The notes under the pieces: generated by a model
Databases searched by the model: none
Told to the model about the DNA's origin: nothing
Seen by the model: only the letters and a program-made list of their open reading frames with translations
Assembly (NCBI GenBank): GCA_910583945.1
Contig: CAJTYF010000005.1
Span: 5,844-69,843, forward strand
Reading direction: 5' to 3'
Length of the DNA: 64,000 nucleotides
Source: an uncultured Bacilli bacterium
Lineage (GTDB): Bacteria; Bacillota_I; Bacilli_A; RF39; UBA660
Part shown: positions 1-9,137 of the stretch, one piece after another
How the letters are laid out: each line of letters starts with the position of its first letter
Position numbering within the stretch: the stretch's first letter is position 1
Translations under genes and position numbers: made by a program

Positions 1-1
1 A

Positions 2-472
2 GGAAAAGATGGAAAATTGTTTTGGATGTATAAATTTAGAACAATGGTTCCTAATGCGGATGAAATGCTTGAAAATTTAATGAAAAGTGACGCGACTTTT
101 AGAGAGGAATATACTGTCAATAAAAAGGTAAAGAACGATCCGAGAGTGACTAAAGCTGGAAAGTTTTTACGTAAGACTTCTTTAGATGAAATGCCTCAAT
201 TTATTAATGTCTTTTTAGGACAAATGAGTTTAGTAGGTAATCGACCTTATTTACCCCGTGAAAAGGAAGATATGGGGATTTATTTTAATCAAATTGTTAA
301 AACTAAACCTGGTATTACGGGATTGTGGCAAACGAGTGGTAGAAGTAACGTTACTTTTAATGAAAGAGTACAAATTGAGTCTAGGTATAGCTCTTTACAA
401 AGTGCAAAGACTGATGTCAAAATTATAAAAAATACCATTGTTCAAGTGGTAAAAAAAGATGGAGCTATGTAA
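2..472 (+). CDS. Undecaprenyl-phosphate sugar-phosphate transferase, C-terminal part (5' end outside window)
   Basis: This is the catalytic C-terminal domain of the bacterial sugar transferase family (WbaP/EpsL/CpsE type), which loads the first sugar phosphate onto undecaprenyl phosphate at the membrane to start a surface glycan. The reading frame is open from base 2 (GKDGKLFWMYKFRTM), so the gene begins before the window and the ATG at 17 is internal. Family hallmarks seen are YKFRTM, DPRVTKAGKFLRKTSLDEMPQ and the GNRPYLPREKE and KPGITGLWQTSGR blocks. It ends at TAA just before a terminator at 506-548. Its place at the head of glycosyltransferase, Wzy and Wzx genes fits the initiating enzyme. 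The sugar is not predictable. Confidence 0.93.
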   Translation, partial: GKDGKLFWMYKFRTMVPNADEMLENLMKSDATFREEYTVNKKVKNDPRVTKAGKFLRKTSLDEMPQFINVFLGQMSLVGNRPYLPREKEDMGIYFNQIVKTKPGITGLWQTSGRSNVTFNERVQIESRYSSLQSAKTDVKIIKNTIVQVVKKDGAM

Positions 473-505
473 AAAGTGAATTAAAAAGGGTATTGAGAGC
501 AAAAG

Positions 506-548
506 AAAAAGACAGTATGGGATAAGATGCCTAATGCTGTCTTTTTTT
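506..548 (+). terminator. Rho-independent terminator after the sugar transferase
   Basis: Stem AAAAAGACAG (506-515) pairs with CTGTCTTTTT (537-546) and is followed by T residues. An ATG at 534 lies inside this hairpin, which argues against it as the start of the next gene. Confidence 0.75.
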
Positions 549-566
549 GAAAGGAGTATGATGTTT

Positions 567-1826
567 ATGGAAAAGAAGAAATTGTTAGTTTTTGCAAATT
601 ATTTTTATCCAGAAGTGGCTTCTACGGCTCAAATTTTGACTGAATTATGTGATGGCTTAAAAAAAGACTATGTGATTACTGTCATTTGTTCTGTTCCTTG
701 TTATACTGGAAAAATTGAAGAAAAATATAAAAAAGAAAAATTTTATTATGAAGCGTATAACGGGGTTAATATTCTTAGAGTTCGAGTCAAAGAATTTTCA
801 AAAACAAGTAAAAAAAGTAGAATTTTTCATATCTTAAGCTATTTTTTTCATTCGATTGGAGCGACTTTTAAAGTTGGGAAACAAGATGTTGTTTTTGCCA
901 TTTCTCAACCACCAGTATTAGGTGGTATTCTTGGAAATATCGGGCGAATGATTACAAAAGGAAAATTTATTTATAATATTCAAGATTTTAATCCTGAACA
1001 AATTATGGCGGTCAATTATTCTAAAAATAAGTGGCTATTAAAGTTCATGCTGCTGTTTGATCAACACACATGTAAAAAGGCAAGTTTAGTGATTACTGTT
1101 GGAAGAGATATGCAAAAAACGTTAGAACATCGTTTTAAAAATAAAAAGATTCCTAATAATAGAGTCATTAATAATTGGACAAATGAAAGTGATATTTATC
1201 CTTTAAATAAAGATCATAAAAAAGTAATGGAATTTAAGAAAAAAAACAACTTAGAAAATAAATTTATTATTATGTATTCTGGAAATTTAGGACTTTATTA
1301 TGATTTAGAAAATTTGATTCATTTGTTTTTGAATTTTAAAAATGAAAAAGAAGTTGTATTTGCTTTGGTTGGTGAGGGGGCTCTTAAGAAAAAATTAGAG
1401 GAAATTGTACGTGAAAATCACGCTGATAATATTACTTTTATACCTTATCAAGATAAAAAAGATTTGATTTATAGTTTAAATAGTGCGGATGTGCATCTTG
1501 TTACCAATGCAAAAGGGATTAAGGGTGTTTCTGTTCCTAGTAAAATCTATGGATGTATGGCAACAAATGTTCCGATTTTAGGCATATTAGAAAGGGGTAC
1601 TGAAGCGTCTCAAATCATTAATGATTCAAAGTGTGGTGTGGTTTGTGAAACCGGTCACTATGAAGAAATCGAAAAAAAGTTGAAAATGATTTTAAAAGAA
1701 AAAGATTCTTTTATTAAAAAGCATTTGACGGGAAGAAAGTATTTGGAAGAACATTTTACAAAAGATAAGTCTATTAAAAAGTACAGTGAAGCGATAGAAA
1801 GTGTTTTAAATGGTGATAGAAAATGA
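567..1826 (+). CDS. GT4-family glycosyltransferase (WcaI/WbuB-like)
   Basis: Retaining GT-B glycosyltransferase that probably adds a sugar to the growing lipid-linked repeat unit on the cytoplasmic face. The N-terminal motif FANYFYPEVASTAQILTEL is characteristic of WbuB/WcaI-like enzymes, and the C-terminal half carries the donor-binding region (MYSGNLGLYYDLENLI, VSVPSKIYGCMA, GILERGTEASQII). I choose the ATG at 567 because AAGGAG at 551-556 sits 10 bases upstream; the in-frame ATG at 534 is inside the preceding terminator and those at 558/561 are very close to the Shine-Dalgarno. The stop overlaps the next start (ATGA). Donor and acceptor sugars are unknown. Confidence 0.9.
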   Translation: MEKKKLLVFANYFYPEVASTAQILTELCDGLKKDYVITVICSVPCYTGKIEEKYKKEKFYYEAYNGVNILRVRVKEFSKTSKKSRIFHILSYFFHSIGATFKVGKQDVVFAISQPPVLGGILGNIGRMITKGKFIYNIQDFNPEQIMAVNYSKNKWLLKFMLLFDQHTCKKASLVITVGRDMQKTLEHRFKNKKIPNNRVINNWTNESDIYPLNKDHKKVMEFKKKNNLENKFIIMYSGNLGLYYDLENLIHLFLNFKNEKEVVFALVGEGALKKKLEEIVRENHADNITFIPYQDKKDLIYSLNSADVHLVTNAKGIKGVSVPSKIYGCMATNVPILGILERGTEASQIINDSKCGVVCETGHYEEIEKKLKMILKEKDSFIKKHLTGRKYLEEHFTKDKSIKKYSEAIESVLNGDRK

Positions 1827-2530
1827 AAAGAGATTATTTTATATCCGTTGCCATGGCTACTTATAATGGCGAAAAATATATTAAAGAGCAATTGGAATCT
1901 ATTTTACTACAATTAGAGAATCAAGACGAAGTAATTGTCTCTGATGATGGTTCTACTGATCACACTTTAAAAATTATTGAATCTTTAAATGACCAAAGAA
2001 TTAAAATTCTTAAAGGGCCACGAAATGGAGTGAAACAAAATTTTGCTCATGCTCTTTCCTTTTGTAAAGGAAAATATATTTTTTTGTCTGATCAAGATGA
2101 TATTTGGTTAGAAAATAAAGTTAAGCATGTATTAACTTGTTTTGAAGAAAAAAAATGTGATTGTATTACCCATAATTGTGATGTTGTCAATTCTAATCAT
2201 TCTGAAGTATTGATTGAAAGTTTTTTTGATTATAGAAAGTCTACACCTGGCATTTTATCTAATATTTATAAAAATAAGTATTTAGGTTGCTGTATGGCTT
2301 TTAAAAATGAAATGCTTAAATCTATTTTGCCTATTCCTAATTCAATCGAGATGCATGATCAATGGATTGGGCTTATATGTGAAAAGTTTGGTACCTCTAT
2401 TTTTCTAGATAAAAAGCTTATTCATTATAGAAGACATGATGATAATGTTTCTCAGATGAAACATTATCCTTTGTTAAAAATGATAAAAAATAGAGTAGTC
2501 TTAATTCAACAATTTATAAAAAGAAGGTGA
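1823..2530 (+). CDS. GT2-family glycosyltransferase (rhamnosyltransferase-like)
   Basis: Inverting GT-A family 2 glycosyltransferase, about 235 residues. Visible motifs are SVAMATYNGEKYIKEQLESI at the N-terminus, VSDDGSTDHT (nucleotide-binding DDGS), LSDQDDIW (the metal-binding DxD-like element) and MHDQWIG further on. This pattern resembles enzymes adding rhamnose or similar deoxysugars in O-antigen or capsule loci, but the sugar is inferred only from family resemblance. It overlaps the upstream gene by four bases and the following GT2 gene abuts it, so these genes are translationally linked in the polysaccharide operon. Confidence 0.9.
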   Translation: MKRDYFISVAMATYNGEKYIKEQLESILLQLENQDEVIVSDDGSTDHTLKIIESLNDQRIKILKGPRNGVKQNFAHALSFCKGKYIFLSDQDDIWLENKVKHVLTCFEEKKCDCITHNCDVVNSNHSEVLIESFFDYRKSTPGILSNIYKNKYLGCCMAFKNEMLKSILPIPNSIEMHDQWIGLICEKFGTSIFLDKKLIHYRRHDDNVSQMKHYPLLKMIKNRVVLIQQFIKRR

Positions 2531-2535
2531 ATTTT

Positions 2536-3573
2536 ATGATAGAAATTTCATTTATTATTCCAGTTTATAAGAATACTGTAGAAGAAATTGATAAATGTAT
2601 AGCATCTATAAAAAAGCAAAATATTGAAAAATATGAAATTATTATTGTTAATGATGGGAGTGATGATGAAAACATTGAAAATTATTTTTTGAAAAAAACT
2701 CATCAATGTGATTCTATTATTTACTTGTCGCAAAAAAATAGTGGTTCAGCTGTAGCAAGAAATAATGGTTTAGAAAAAGCAAAAGGAGAATATGTTTTTT
2801 TTGTAGATTCTGATGATCAATTGGCTGATAATTTTTATGGTTATTTTAAAAAAATTGAGAAACAAGAAACTGATATTATGATTTTTGATTATAGTAATTG
2901 GAATCAAGAAGTAGAGAATGTCATTACATTAAATCAAAAAATGAATTTTAATAATAATAAAGAACTTCTTTTTTCAAGTGTTATGTTTAATAATAGTATT
3001 TATAATGGATTTATGTTTGGAGCAATCTGGGGGAAATGTTTTAAAAGAATTTTCTTAGAAAAAAATGAATTAAAATTTAGAGATAAATTACGAAAATCAC
3101 AGGATAGAATGTTTATGCTAGAAAGTTATTTTTATGCTAAAAAAATTGAATACTTTCCTATTCAAGAGTATCGTTACCGAATTAACGATAATAGTATCTG
3201 CCGTCAAATGAATATGAATATGATTGATTATTATTATGAATTATTTATCGAAATGAGTAATTTTTGTATAAAAAATAGTATTACTATGGATTCCTTTAAA
3301 TATTTGACTTATGGAATCGTTTCAGAAATGTTGCCATTAACCATTTTTCATATAGATAATAAAGAAAAATACAAGGAAAAAAAGAAATTGTATAGAAAAA
3401 TTTCAATAAAATTTAAATTTGAAAAAGAATTAGAAAATTTATGTTTTAAGGATTTTAATACCTTAACTCGAAAAATCAAATTTTTTCTATATAAATATCG
3501 CTTGTTTTTTATCCTTTATCTTTATTTTCATTTTAAACAAAAAAAAGAAAGAAAAAAATCTTTTAAAAAATAA
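2536..3573 (+). CDS. GT2-family glycosyltransferase (EpsJ/WcaA-like)
   Basis: A second GT2 enzyme of about 345 residues. It starts SFIIPVYKNTVEEIDKCIASI, has VNDGSDDENI (DGS motif), RNNGLEKAKGEYVFFVDSDD (the DSDD metal site) and a long, lysine-rich C-terminal extension typical of membrane-peripheral capsule transferases. ATG 2536 is preferred over the in-frame GTG at 2527, which itself belongs to the AAGGTG ribosome binding site. It is one of three transferases between the initiator and the polymerase and probably assembles the repeat unit. Confidence 0.88.
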   Translation: MIEISFIIPVYKNTVEEIDKCIASIKKQNIEKYEIIIVNDGSDDENIENYFLKKTHQCDSIIYLSQKNSGSAVARNNGLEKAKGEYVFFVDSDDQLADNFYGYFKKIEKQETDIMIFDYSNWNQEVENVITLNQKMNFNNNKELLFSSVMFNNSIYNGFMFGAIWGKCFKRIFLEKNELKFRDKLRKSQDRMFMLESYFYAKKIEYFPIQEYRYRINDNSICRQMNMNMIDYYYELFIEMSNFCIKNSITMDSFKYLTYGIVSEMLPLTIFHIDNKEKYKEKKKLYRKISIKFKFEKELENLCFKDFNTLTRKIKFFLYKYRLFFILYLYFHFKQKKERKKSFKK

Positions 3574-3585
3574 AGGAGAGTTTTT

Positions 3586-4740
3586 ATGAGAAAGATTTCG
3601 ATATCTAATGTAATTTTTTATATATCTTATATTATGCTGATTTCTAATGTGATGCTTTCTAAAGTTACTTTTTTAGAACCTATATTGAATTTTATGCAAC
3701 TGTTAGCACTATCTTTGATGGGAATTTTGATTGTTTTAAAAAATCAAAGGGTGAAAAAAAATACTTTTATTCAAATGGTTATTTTTACGATTATTATTAT
3801 TCTATCTTACATATCTAGCTACCATAGTAGTGTGAGAGATAGTTCTTTGGTAATGATGTTATTTGTATTATTTTCAGCTAAAAGCATGGAATTTGATAGC
3901 CTGATTAAAATGGATTTTAAAATCAAGTGTATTTTATTTATAATGGAATTAATATTTTATTTTTTTGATTTGACTAGTGGAAACTCTATTCTATATAGAG
4001 AAAATACTATAAGATATACTTTAGGATTTGGTCATCCTAATATTTTAGCTATAACTCTAGTTTCGATTATATTAGAATATTTTTATTTAAAGAAGGAAAA
4101 GATAAAAAAGATTTACTTACTACCTTTAGCCATTTTTATTATTATTATAGATTTATTGACTGACAGTAGGAGTAGTTTGATACTTTTAATTTTAGTTTTT
4201 ATTTTATTCTTATTTAATAATTCATTATTAAGACTGGTTTATAATAAAAAAATGAAAAAGATAGTTGTTAATAGTTTTTTAATATTTACTTTTGTGTCTT
4301 TTCTATTAGTATTTTTATATTCATCGCATACTAAGGTGGGTTTAATATTAAATAAAATTTTTTCTAATCGTCTTTATTATATCAGTAAGATTTTAAATTA
4401 TTATGATGTGAATCTATTAGGCCAAAATTTGATTCTTACTGGAGAAGAAGCAATTTCTTTGTATGGAAATTATACTCAAACTTTAGATAATTGTTATATT
4501 TATTTGCTTTTTCGATTTGGGATTTTTTCATTCTTAGTTATAGGTTATATTTTTAAAAAAAATTTCGAAATGGCTTATAATGAAAAAAATACTTATTTAA
4601 TTTGGATTTTATTTTTTTTCACGATTTATGGTTTAATGGAGAAATATACGATTTCAATTTTTTATAATGTTTTTATTTTGTATTTTATAAAATCTTTGTA
4701 CGAGGAAAAATGGAATTTGGAAGTGATATCAGTTGAATAA
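3586..4740 (+). CDS. wzy: O-antigen/capsule polymerase (Wzy-like)
   Basis: Very hydrophobic protein of 384 residues with about ten predicted transmembrane stretches and a larger extracytoplasmic loop in the second half (VNLLGQNLILTGEEAISLYG), the usual architecture of Wzy polymerases and EpsG-like proteins. The segment TDSRSSLILLILVFILF is like the conserved SRS-bearing segment of the O-antigen ligase/polymerase superfamily. Wzy proteins diverge strongly in sequence, so the assignment rests on topology plus position between glycosyltransferases and the flippase. It would polymerise flipped repeat units at the outer face of the membrane. Confidence 0.8.
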   Translation: MRKISISNVIFYISYIMLISNVMLSKVTFLEPILNFMQLLALSLMGILIVLKNQRVKKNTFIQMVIFTIIIILSYISSYHSSVRDSSLVMMLFVLFSAKSMEFDSLIKMDFKIKCILFIMELIFYFFDLTSGNSILYRENTIRYTLGFGHPNILAITLVSIILEYFYLKKEKIKKIYLLPLAIFIIIIDLLTDSRSSLILLILVFILFLFNNSLLRLVYNKKMKKIVVNSFLIFTFVSFLLVFLYSSHTKVGLILNKIFSNRLYYISKILNYYDVNLLGQNLILTGEEAISLYGNYTQTLDNCYIYLLFRFGIFSFLVIGYIFKKNFEMAYNEKNTYLIWILFFFTIYGLMEKYTISIFYNVFILYFIKSLYEEKWNLEVISVE

Positions 4741-6145
4741 TATTAAAAAAAATTTTATTTATAACTTAATTTATCAATTTCTAATATTATTTATTCCTTT
4801 AGTTATTTCTCCTTATATTTCGAGAGTTATGGGCGTTGAAGGCGTTGGAATTTATTCTTACACTTATTCGGTTGTTTCTTATTTTATGTTATTTGTTTTA
4901 TTAGGAGTCAATAATTATGGTAATCGTATTATTGCAAAAATTAGAGATGATAAAAAAGAATTAGCTCGAACTTTTTGGGGAATTTATTTATTCCAACTAT
5001 TTATGGGTTTATTCATGTTTTTTCTTTATATTGGATATATCTATTTATTCGATGTTGAATATAAGATTATAGCTTTAATACAATCTATGTTTATCCTTTC
5101 AGCATTAGGAGATATAAATTGGGTTTTTTTTGGATTGGAAGAAATTAAAATTACAATTTTGCGAAATATTTTAATCAAAGTAGGAACATTAATTTTTATT
5201 TTTTTATTTGTTAAAGATTCGAGTGATATAGAAATATATGCAGTTATTATGTCAGGAATGGCAATTTTTAGTCAATTATTGTTATGGTCTTTTGTAAAAA
5301 AAAAGATTGGATTTATAAAAATAAATATGAAAGAAATATTAAAGCACATAAAACCTAATTTGATTTTATTTATTCCAGTTATTGCAATTAGCTTGTATAA
5401 AATAATGGATAAAATTATGTTGGGCATTATGTCAAATATTAGTGAAGTCGGTTTTTATGAAAATGCTGAAAAAATAATTAATATACCATTAACCTTGATT
5501 ACAGCTTTAGGAACAGTTATGCTTCCAAGAATATCCAATTTGGTGGTTAAAAGAGAATATAAAAAAATAAATCAATACATTCATAAGTCTATTTTATTGG
5601 TTATGTTTATGTCGCTTGCTATGTGTTTTGGTCTTATTTCAATAGGTTATAATTTTGCTCCGCTTTATTTTGGATATGAATTTCAAAAAACAGGTTTATT
5701 GATTATACTTCTTGCACCGACTTTAATTTTTTTATCTTTTGCAAATATTTTAAGGACATTATATTTGATTCCTTATGAAAAAGATAAAATATACATTTTG
5801 TCTGTTTTTTTAGGAGCATTAGTCAATTTATTGATGAATGTTATTTTTATTCCTAAGCTTGGAAGTATAGGAGCTTGTTTAGGAACAATTATGGCTGAAT
5901 TCATAGTTATGTTTTATCAAGCTTTTTTATTGAAAAAGGAACTTGAAATAAATAAGTATATTAAAGATATTTTTCCATTTTTTGTTAAAGCTTTAATTAT
6001 GTTTATTTTAATTTATCCTATTAATTTTTTGAAAATTGAAAATTTTTTGAAAATAATAATTCAAATAGTATTTGGAATAATTATTTATTGTTTTTTTAAT
6101 AAACAATATTTACTGTATTTGTTTTCTTTAAAAAAAAAATCATAA
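4733..6145 (+). CDS. wzx: Polysaccharide flippase (Wzx-like, MOP superfamily)
   Basis: Polytopic protein of 470 residues with 12-14 hydrophobic segments. The start NLIYQFLILFIPLVISPYISRVMGVEGVGIYSY is diagnostic of PST/Wzx-type flippases of the MOP superfamily, which translocate undecaprenyl-linked repeat units. It begins with TTG at 4733 and overlaps the end of the polymerase by eight bases, so the two are probably coupled. With the initiator, transferases and Wzy it completes a Wzx/Wzy-dependent pathway. Confidence 0.9.
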   Translation: MNNIKKNFIYNLIYQFLILFIPLVISPYISRVMGVEGVGIYSYTYSVVSYFMLFVLLGVNNYGNRIIAKIRDDKKELARTFWGIYLFQLFMGLFMFFLYIGYIYLFDVEYKIIALIQSMFILSALGDINWVFFGLEEIKITILRNILIKVGTLIFIFLFVKDSSDIEIYAVIMSGMAIFSQLLLWSFVKKKIGFIKINMKEILKHIKPNLILFIPVIAISLYKIMDKIMLGIMSNISEVGFYENAEKIINIPLTLITALGTVMLPRISNLVVKREYKKINQYIHKSILLVMFMSLAMCFGLISIGYNFAPLYFGYEFQKTGLLIILLAPTLIFLSFANILRTLYLIPYEKDKIYILSVFLGALVNLLMNVIFIPKLGSIGACLGTIMAEFIVMFYQAFLLKKELEINKYIKDIFPFFVKALIMFILIYPINFLKIENFLKIIIQIVFGIIIYCFFNKQYLLYLFSLKKKS

Positions 6146-6188
6146 GTAGTTTTTTATATGATACAATACAGTTGTTTGGAGGGATTTT

Positions 6189-7628
6189 ATGGATAAAGGA
6201 AAAAGTATTTTATTACAGGTTATTAAAATTGTATTAACAGCTTTATTATTGCTTTTATTTAGCTTTTTTACCTTTCAAATTTTAAAATTAAACGTGTTAC
6301 CTGTTAAATATTTATACTTAGGATTTACTATATTCTTTTTAGTATTTCTATTTTTAATGTTTCTTTTATATAAAGCTAAAAATAAAATTATCAATCTATT
6401 TAGTGTAACACTTATTTTATTTGTTTCTATTGTTTTTTATATAGGAATTAAATATCTTATTAGTACTTATTCTTTTATTGAAAATATAAAAGTAGAGTAT
6501 GATACACTTAGTTATTCTGTTTTAGTTTTAAATAGTAGCGAGCTTACAAGTATAGATAATTTGAGAGATAAAACTATTTTATATTTGAAAGATAATTATC
6601 AAGAAGAAATTAAAAAGCAATTGAATGAAAAAATTATATATCAAGAAAAATTAAATGAAGAATTTGGAAGTGTTTTAGACAATTTATTAAATAAAAATGT
6701 TCAAGCTATTGTTTTAGAAGAAAGTTATATAACCATCGCTAAAGATGAAGTAGAGGATTTTGAAGCAAAAACAAAAGTTATTTATACTTTTGATGTTAAG
6801 ATAAAAGCACATGAAGAAAATCCAAATGTTTCGATGAATATTACTATGGAACCTTTTATTTTTTATATTAGTGGCGTTGATCAATGGGGAAATGTGAAAA
6901 GTGTTAGAGGTCGTAGTGATGTAAATATGCTTGTAATTGTTAATCCTAAAACGAATCAGATATTATTAGTTAATACTCCAAGAGACTATTATATCCAATT
7001 AGATGGTACTAAAGGATTAAAAGATAAATTAACGCATGCCGGAATCTATGGCATTGATAAAAGTATAAAGACTTTAGAAAATTTTTATGATATTGATATT
7101 AGTCATTATTTAAGAGTCAATTTTGATTCGGTGATTAAAATTATAGATGTTATTGGAGGCATTGATATTAATTCAGACAAAGCTTTCAAGCCTCGAAACG
7201 ATAGTAGATATATTAATAAAGGATGGAATCATTTTGATGGAAAATTGGCTCTTGCTTACGCTCGTGAACGTTATGCTTATACAACGGGCGACCATCATCG
7301 GGGTGCGAATCAGCAACAAGTGATTACGGCTATTATTGAAAAACTTACTAGCTCTAGTGTTTTAATTAGTAAATATAATACGCTTTTAGATTCTTTAAAT
7401 GGCAGTTTTCAAACGGATATGAGTATGGAAGAAATTACTTCTTTTATTAAATATCAAATTGATAAAATGCCTTCTTGGAAAGTGGAATCTATTGCTGTTA
7501 CTGGAACAGGAGATATGCAACCCACTTATAGCATGGGTTCAAAATTAAAGTTGTATGTTATGAATCCAGATATGAAAAGTGTAAAAATGGCTCAAGAAAA
7601 AATTAAAGAGGTTTTAAATGCAGATTAA
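6189..7628 (+). CDS. LytR-CpsA-Psr (LCP) family glycopolymer ligase
   Basis: LCP proteins attach undecaprenyl-linked glycopolymers to peptidoglycan outside the cell. Three N-terminal hydrophobic segments (about residues 8-30, 37-60 and 70-92) are followed by an accessory region and the catalytic LCP domain. Signature residues are in VNTPRDYYIQLDG, THAGIYGIDKSIKTLENFYD, VNFDSVIKIIDVIGGIDI and LAYARERYAY...HHRGANQQQV, including the conserved Arg and Asp residues that bind pyrophosphate and metal. Length (479 aa) and the three membrane segments resemble streptococcal CpsA. It overlaps the next gene by 11 bases. A GATACAAT -10-like box lies upstream near 6160. Confidence 0.93.
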   Translation: MDKGKSILLQVIKIVLTALLLLLFSFFTFQILKLNVLPVKYLYLGFTIFFLVFLFLMFLLYKAKNKIINLFSVTLILFVSIVFYIGIKYLISTYSFIENIKVEYDTLSYSVLVLNSSELTSIDNLRDKTILYLKDNYQEEIKKQLNEKIIYQEKLNEEFGSVLDNLLNKNVQAIVLEESYITIAKDEVEDFEAKTKVIYTFDVKIKAHEENPNVSMNITMEPFIFYISGVDQWGNVKSVRGRSDVNMLVIVNPKTNQILLVNTPRDYYIQLDGTKGLKDKLTHAGIYGIDKSIKTLENFYDIDISHYLRVNFDSVIKIIDVIGGIDINSDKAFKPRNDSRYINKGWNHFDGKLALAYARERYAYTTGDHHRGANQQQVITAIIEKLTSSSVLISKYNTLLDSLNGSFQTDMSMEEITSFIKYQIDKMPSWKVESIAVTGTGDMQPTYSMGSKLKLYVMNPDMKSVKMAQEKIKEVLNAD

Positions 7629-8127
7629 AAAAATTATTTTTCCTTGCTTTGTTTTTCTTTGTATGGGAATGATTTTTCTATTTTCTCATCAAAATGGAAA
7701 TAGGAGTGAGAGTTTAAGTGATGGTTTTGTTCTAAAAATTATAGAAACCGTTACTGAAGTAAGCAACAAGAAAGTTTCTGATAGCAAAAAAGTTGAAATA
7801 GTACAGAAGACTCGTTTTTTAATTCGTAAAAGTGCACATTTTACAATCTATTTTCTATTAGGCTTTGTGTCTTATTTAACTTTTAAAGCGTATCAATTTA
7901 AACATCCTGTCATTTGGGCTATCCTTTTATGTTTAATTTATGCTTCTAGTGATGAAATTCACCAATTATTTGTCAGAGAAAGAACAGGACGAATTGTTGA
8001 TGTTTGCATTGATATGAGTGGAGCATTAATAGGGATAATGGTTACGCCGCTTTTTTATCATCTTTTATTAAAAATAAAAAATAGAAAAACTACGAATAAA
8101 ATCGAGAGAATGGAAGTGAATTTATGA
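7618..8127 (+). CDS. VanZ-like membrane protein
   Basis: Small polytopic protein of 169 residues. It has the VanZ-family pattern: FSHQNGNRSESLSD after the first membrane segment, RKSAHFTIYFLLGF, and SSDEIHQLFVRERTGRIVDVCIDMSGALIG. Members include teicoplanin-resistance VanZ, but most homologues lie in cell-wall or capsule loci with undefined function. It overlaps the LCP gene, suggesting a linked envelope role. Confidence 0.85.
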   Translation: MQIKKIIFPCFVFLCMGMIFLFSHQNGNRSESLSDGFVLKIIETVTEVSNKKVSDSKKVEIVQKTRFLIRKSAHFTIYFLLGFVSYLTFKAYQFKHPVIWAILLCLIYASSDEIHQLFVRERTGRIVDVCIDMSGALIGIMVTPLFYHLLLKIKNRKTTNKIERMEVNL

Positions 8128-8363
8128 GTGTAAGAGTAAATTATGATTTAGTGATAAAAGATATTGAAAAAAATTTTAATGGAAGATATGAGATTACTCA
8201 ACATGTAGCAAAAAGAGTAGGTAATGGTGAATTTCCCAAGTCTCTTTTTAATAAATCTTACATTAATCAGGAGAAAAATGCTTTAGCACGTTATATTAAA
8301 GAAAATTATGATTATGAAGTTCAAGAACCTAAAATTATATTGCATTCAAAAGAAAAAAAGTGA
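8124..8363 (+). CDS. Small protein of unknown function in capsule locus
   Basis: A 79-residue, basic, soluble-looking protein starting four bases before the stop of the VanZ-like gene. It has no signal peptide or membrane segment. The sequence (RYEITQHVAKRVGNGEFPKS) matches no family I recognise. Coupling to the upstream gene supports it being real. A promoter for the next gene follows immediately. Confidence 0.6.
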   Translation: MSVRVNYDLVIKDIEKNFNGRYEITQHVAKRVGNGEFPKSLFNKSYINQEKNALARYIKENYDYEVQEPKIILHSKEKK

Positions 8364-8380
8364 TTTTCTGTCATGCTTTG

Positions 8381-8408
8381 TTGACTTTTTATTGAATTAT
8401 GATAGAAT
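8381..8408 (+). promoter_or_regulatory. Probable sigma-A promoter of the first chain-length/kinase triad
   Basis: TTGACT (8381-8386) and TAGAAT (8403-8408) are separated by 16 bases and lie just ahead of the start at 8436, suggesting transcription of the triad independent of the upstream assembly genes. Confidence 0.55.
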
Positions 8409-8435
8409 AGGTGACATTTAAAGGGGAAATGGACG

Positions 8436-9137
8436 ATGTCAGAAGAAATTCATTTAAGAGAAATAGGCAGTTATTTTTTATCTAAAGTTTTTTTAATTGT
8501 TATTTTTACTTTTTCAGTGGTTTTGATAAGTGGTTTGTATTGTTTTTTTCGAAAACCTATCTATGAATCTTCAGCTTCGATTATTTTAACAGGGTTTAGT
8601 GATGGAAAAGAAGATTCTAAAATTAGTTCAAATGATTTAAGTATAAATCAAAAGCTAGTTAAAACGTATCAAGAAATTACTAAAAGTAGAAAAGTTTTGA
8701 CTCAAGTAATTGAAGATTTAAATTTAAAAGTTCGTGTAGAGGATTTGGCTTCTAAAATTACTGTAACAGGAAAGAGTGATACTGAAATTATAGTGATAAG
8801 TGTTAAAAATTATGATGCTTGGATGGCTTGTAAAATAGCGGAGCGTATTGCAGAAGTTTTTAGTGAAGAAGTAAAATCTATTTATAATGTTTCCAACGTT
8901 AGTTTACTGGATGCACCTATTATTAATAATCGTCCGAGTAATATGAGTACTTTTAAAGTTTTAGTAATGGCTTTAATTGGTGGTTTTCTTCTATCTTTAG
9001 TTGTTGTTTTTATTATTTACTATTTTGATAATACGATAAAAAATGCTAATCAAGTCGAAGATAAAATAGGTGTCTCTGTTTTAGGAAGTATTCCTGATTT
9101 TAATAAGAAAAAAAGAATAGGGGGTAGAAGAAAATGA
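8436..9137 (+). CDS. Polysaccharide chain-length / kinase-activator protein (CpsC/YveK/Wzz family), copy 1
   Basis: Wzz-domain membrane protein of 233 residues with a transmembrane segment near residues 18-40 and another near 172-196. The extracellular part includes ISSNDLSINQKLVKTYQEI, and the cytoplasmic tail has the DNTIKNANQVEDKIGVSVLGSIP motif that docks and activates the adjacent BY-kinase. It regulates glycan chain length. The stop overlaps the kinase start (ATGA). It is clearly paralogous to the protein at 10605-11303. Confidence 0.92.
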   Translation: MSEEIHLREIGSYFLSKVFLIVIFTFSVVLISGLYCFFRKPIYESSASIILTGFSDGKEDSKISSNDLSINQKLVKTYQEITKSRKVLTQVIEDLNLKVRVEDLASKITVTGKSDTEIIVISVKNYDAWMACKIAERIAEVFSEEVKSIYNVSNVSLLDAPIINNRPSNMSTFKVLVMALIGGFLLSLVVVFIIYYFDNTIKNANQVEDKIGVSVLGSIPDFNKKKRIGGRRK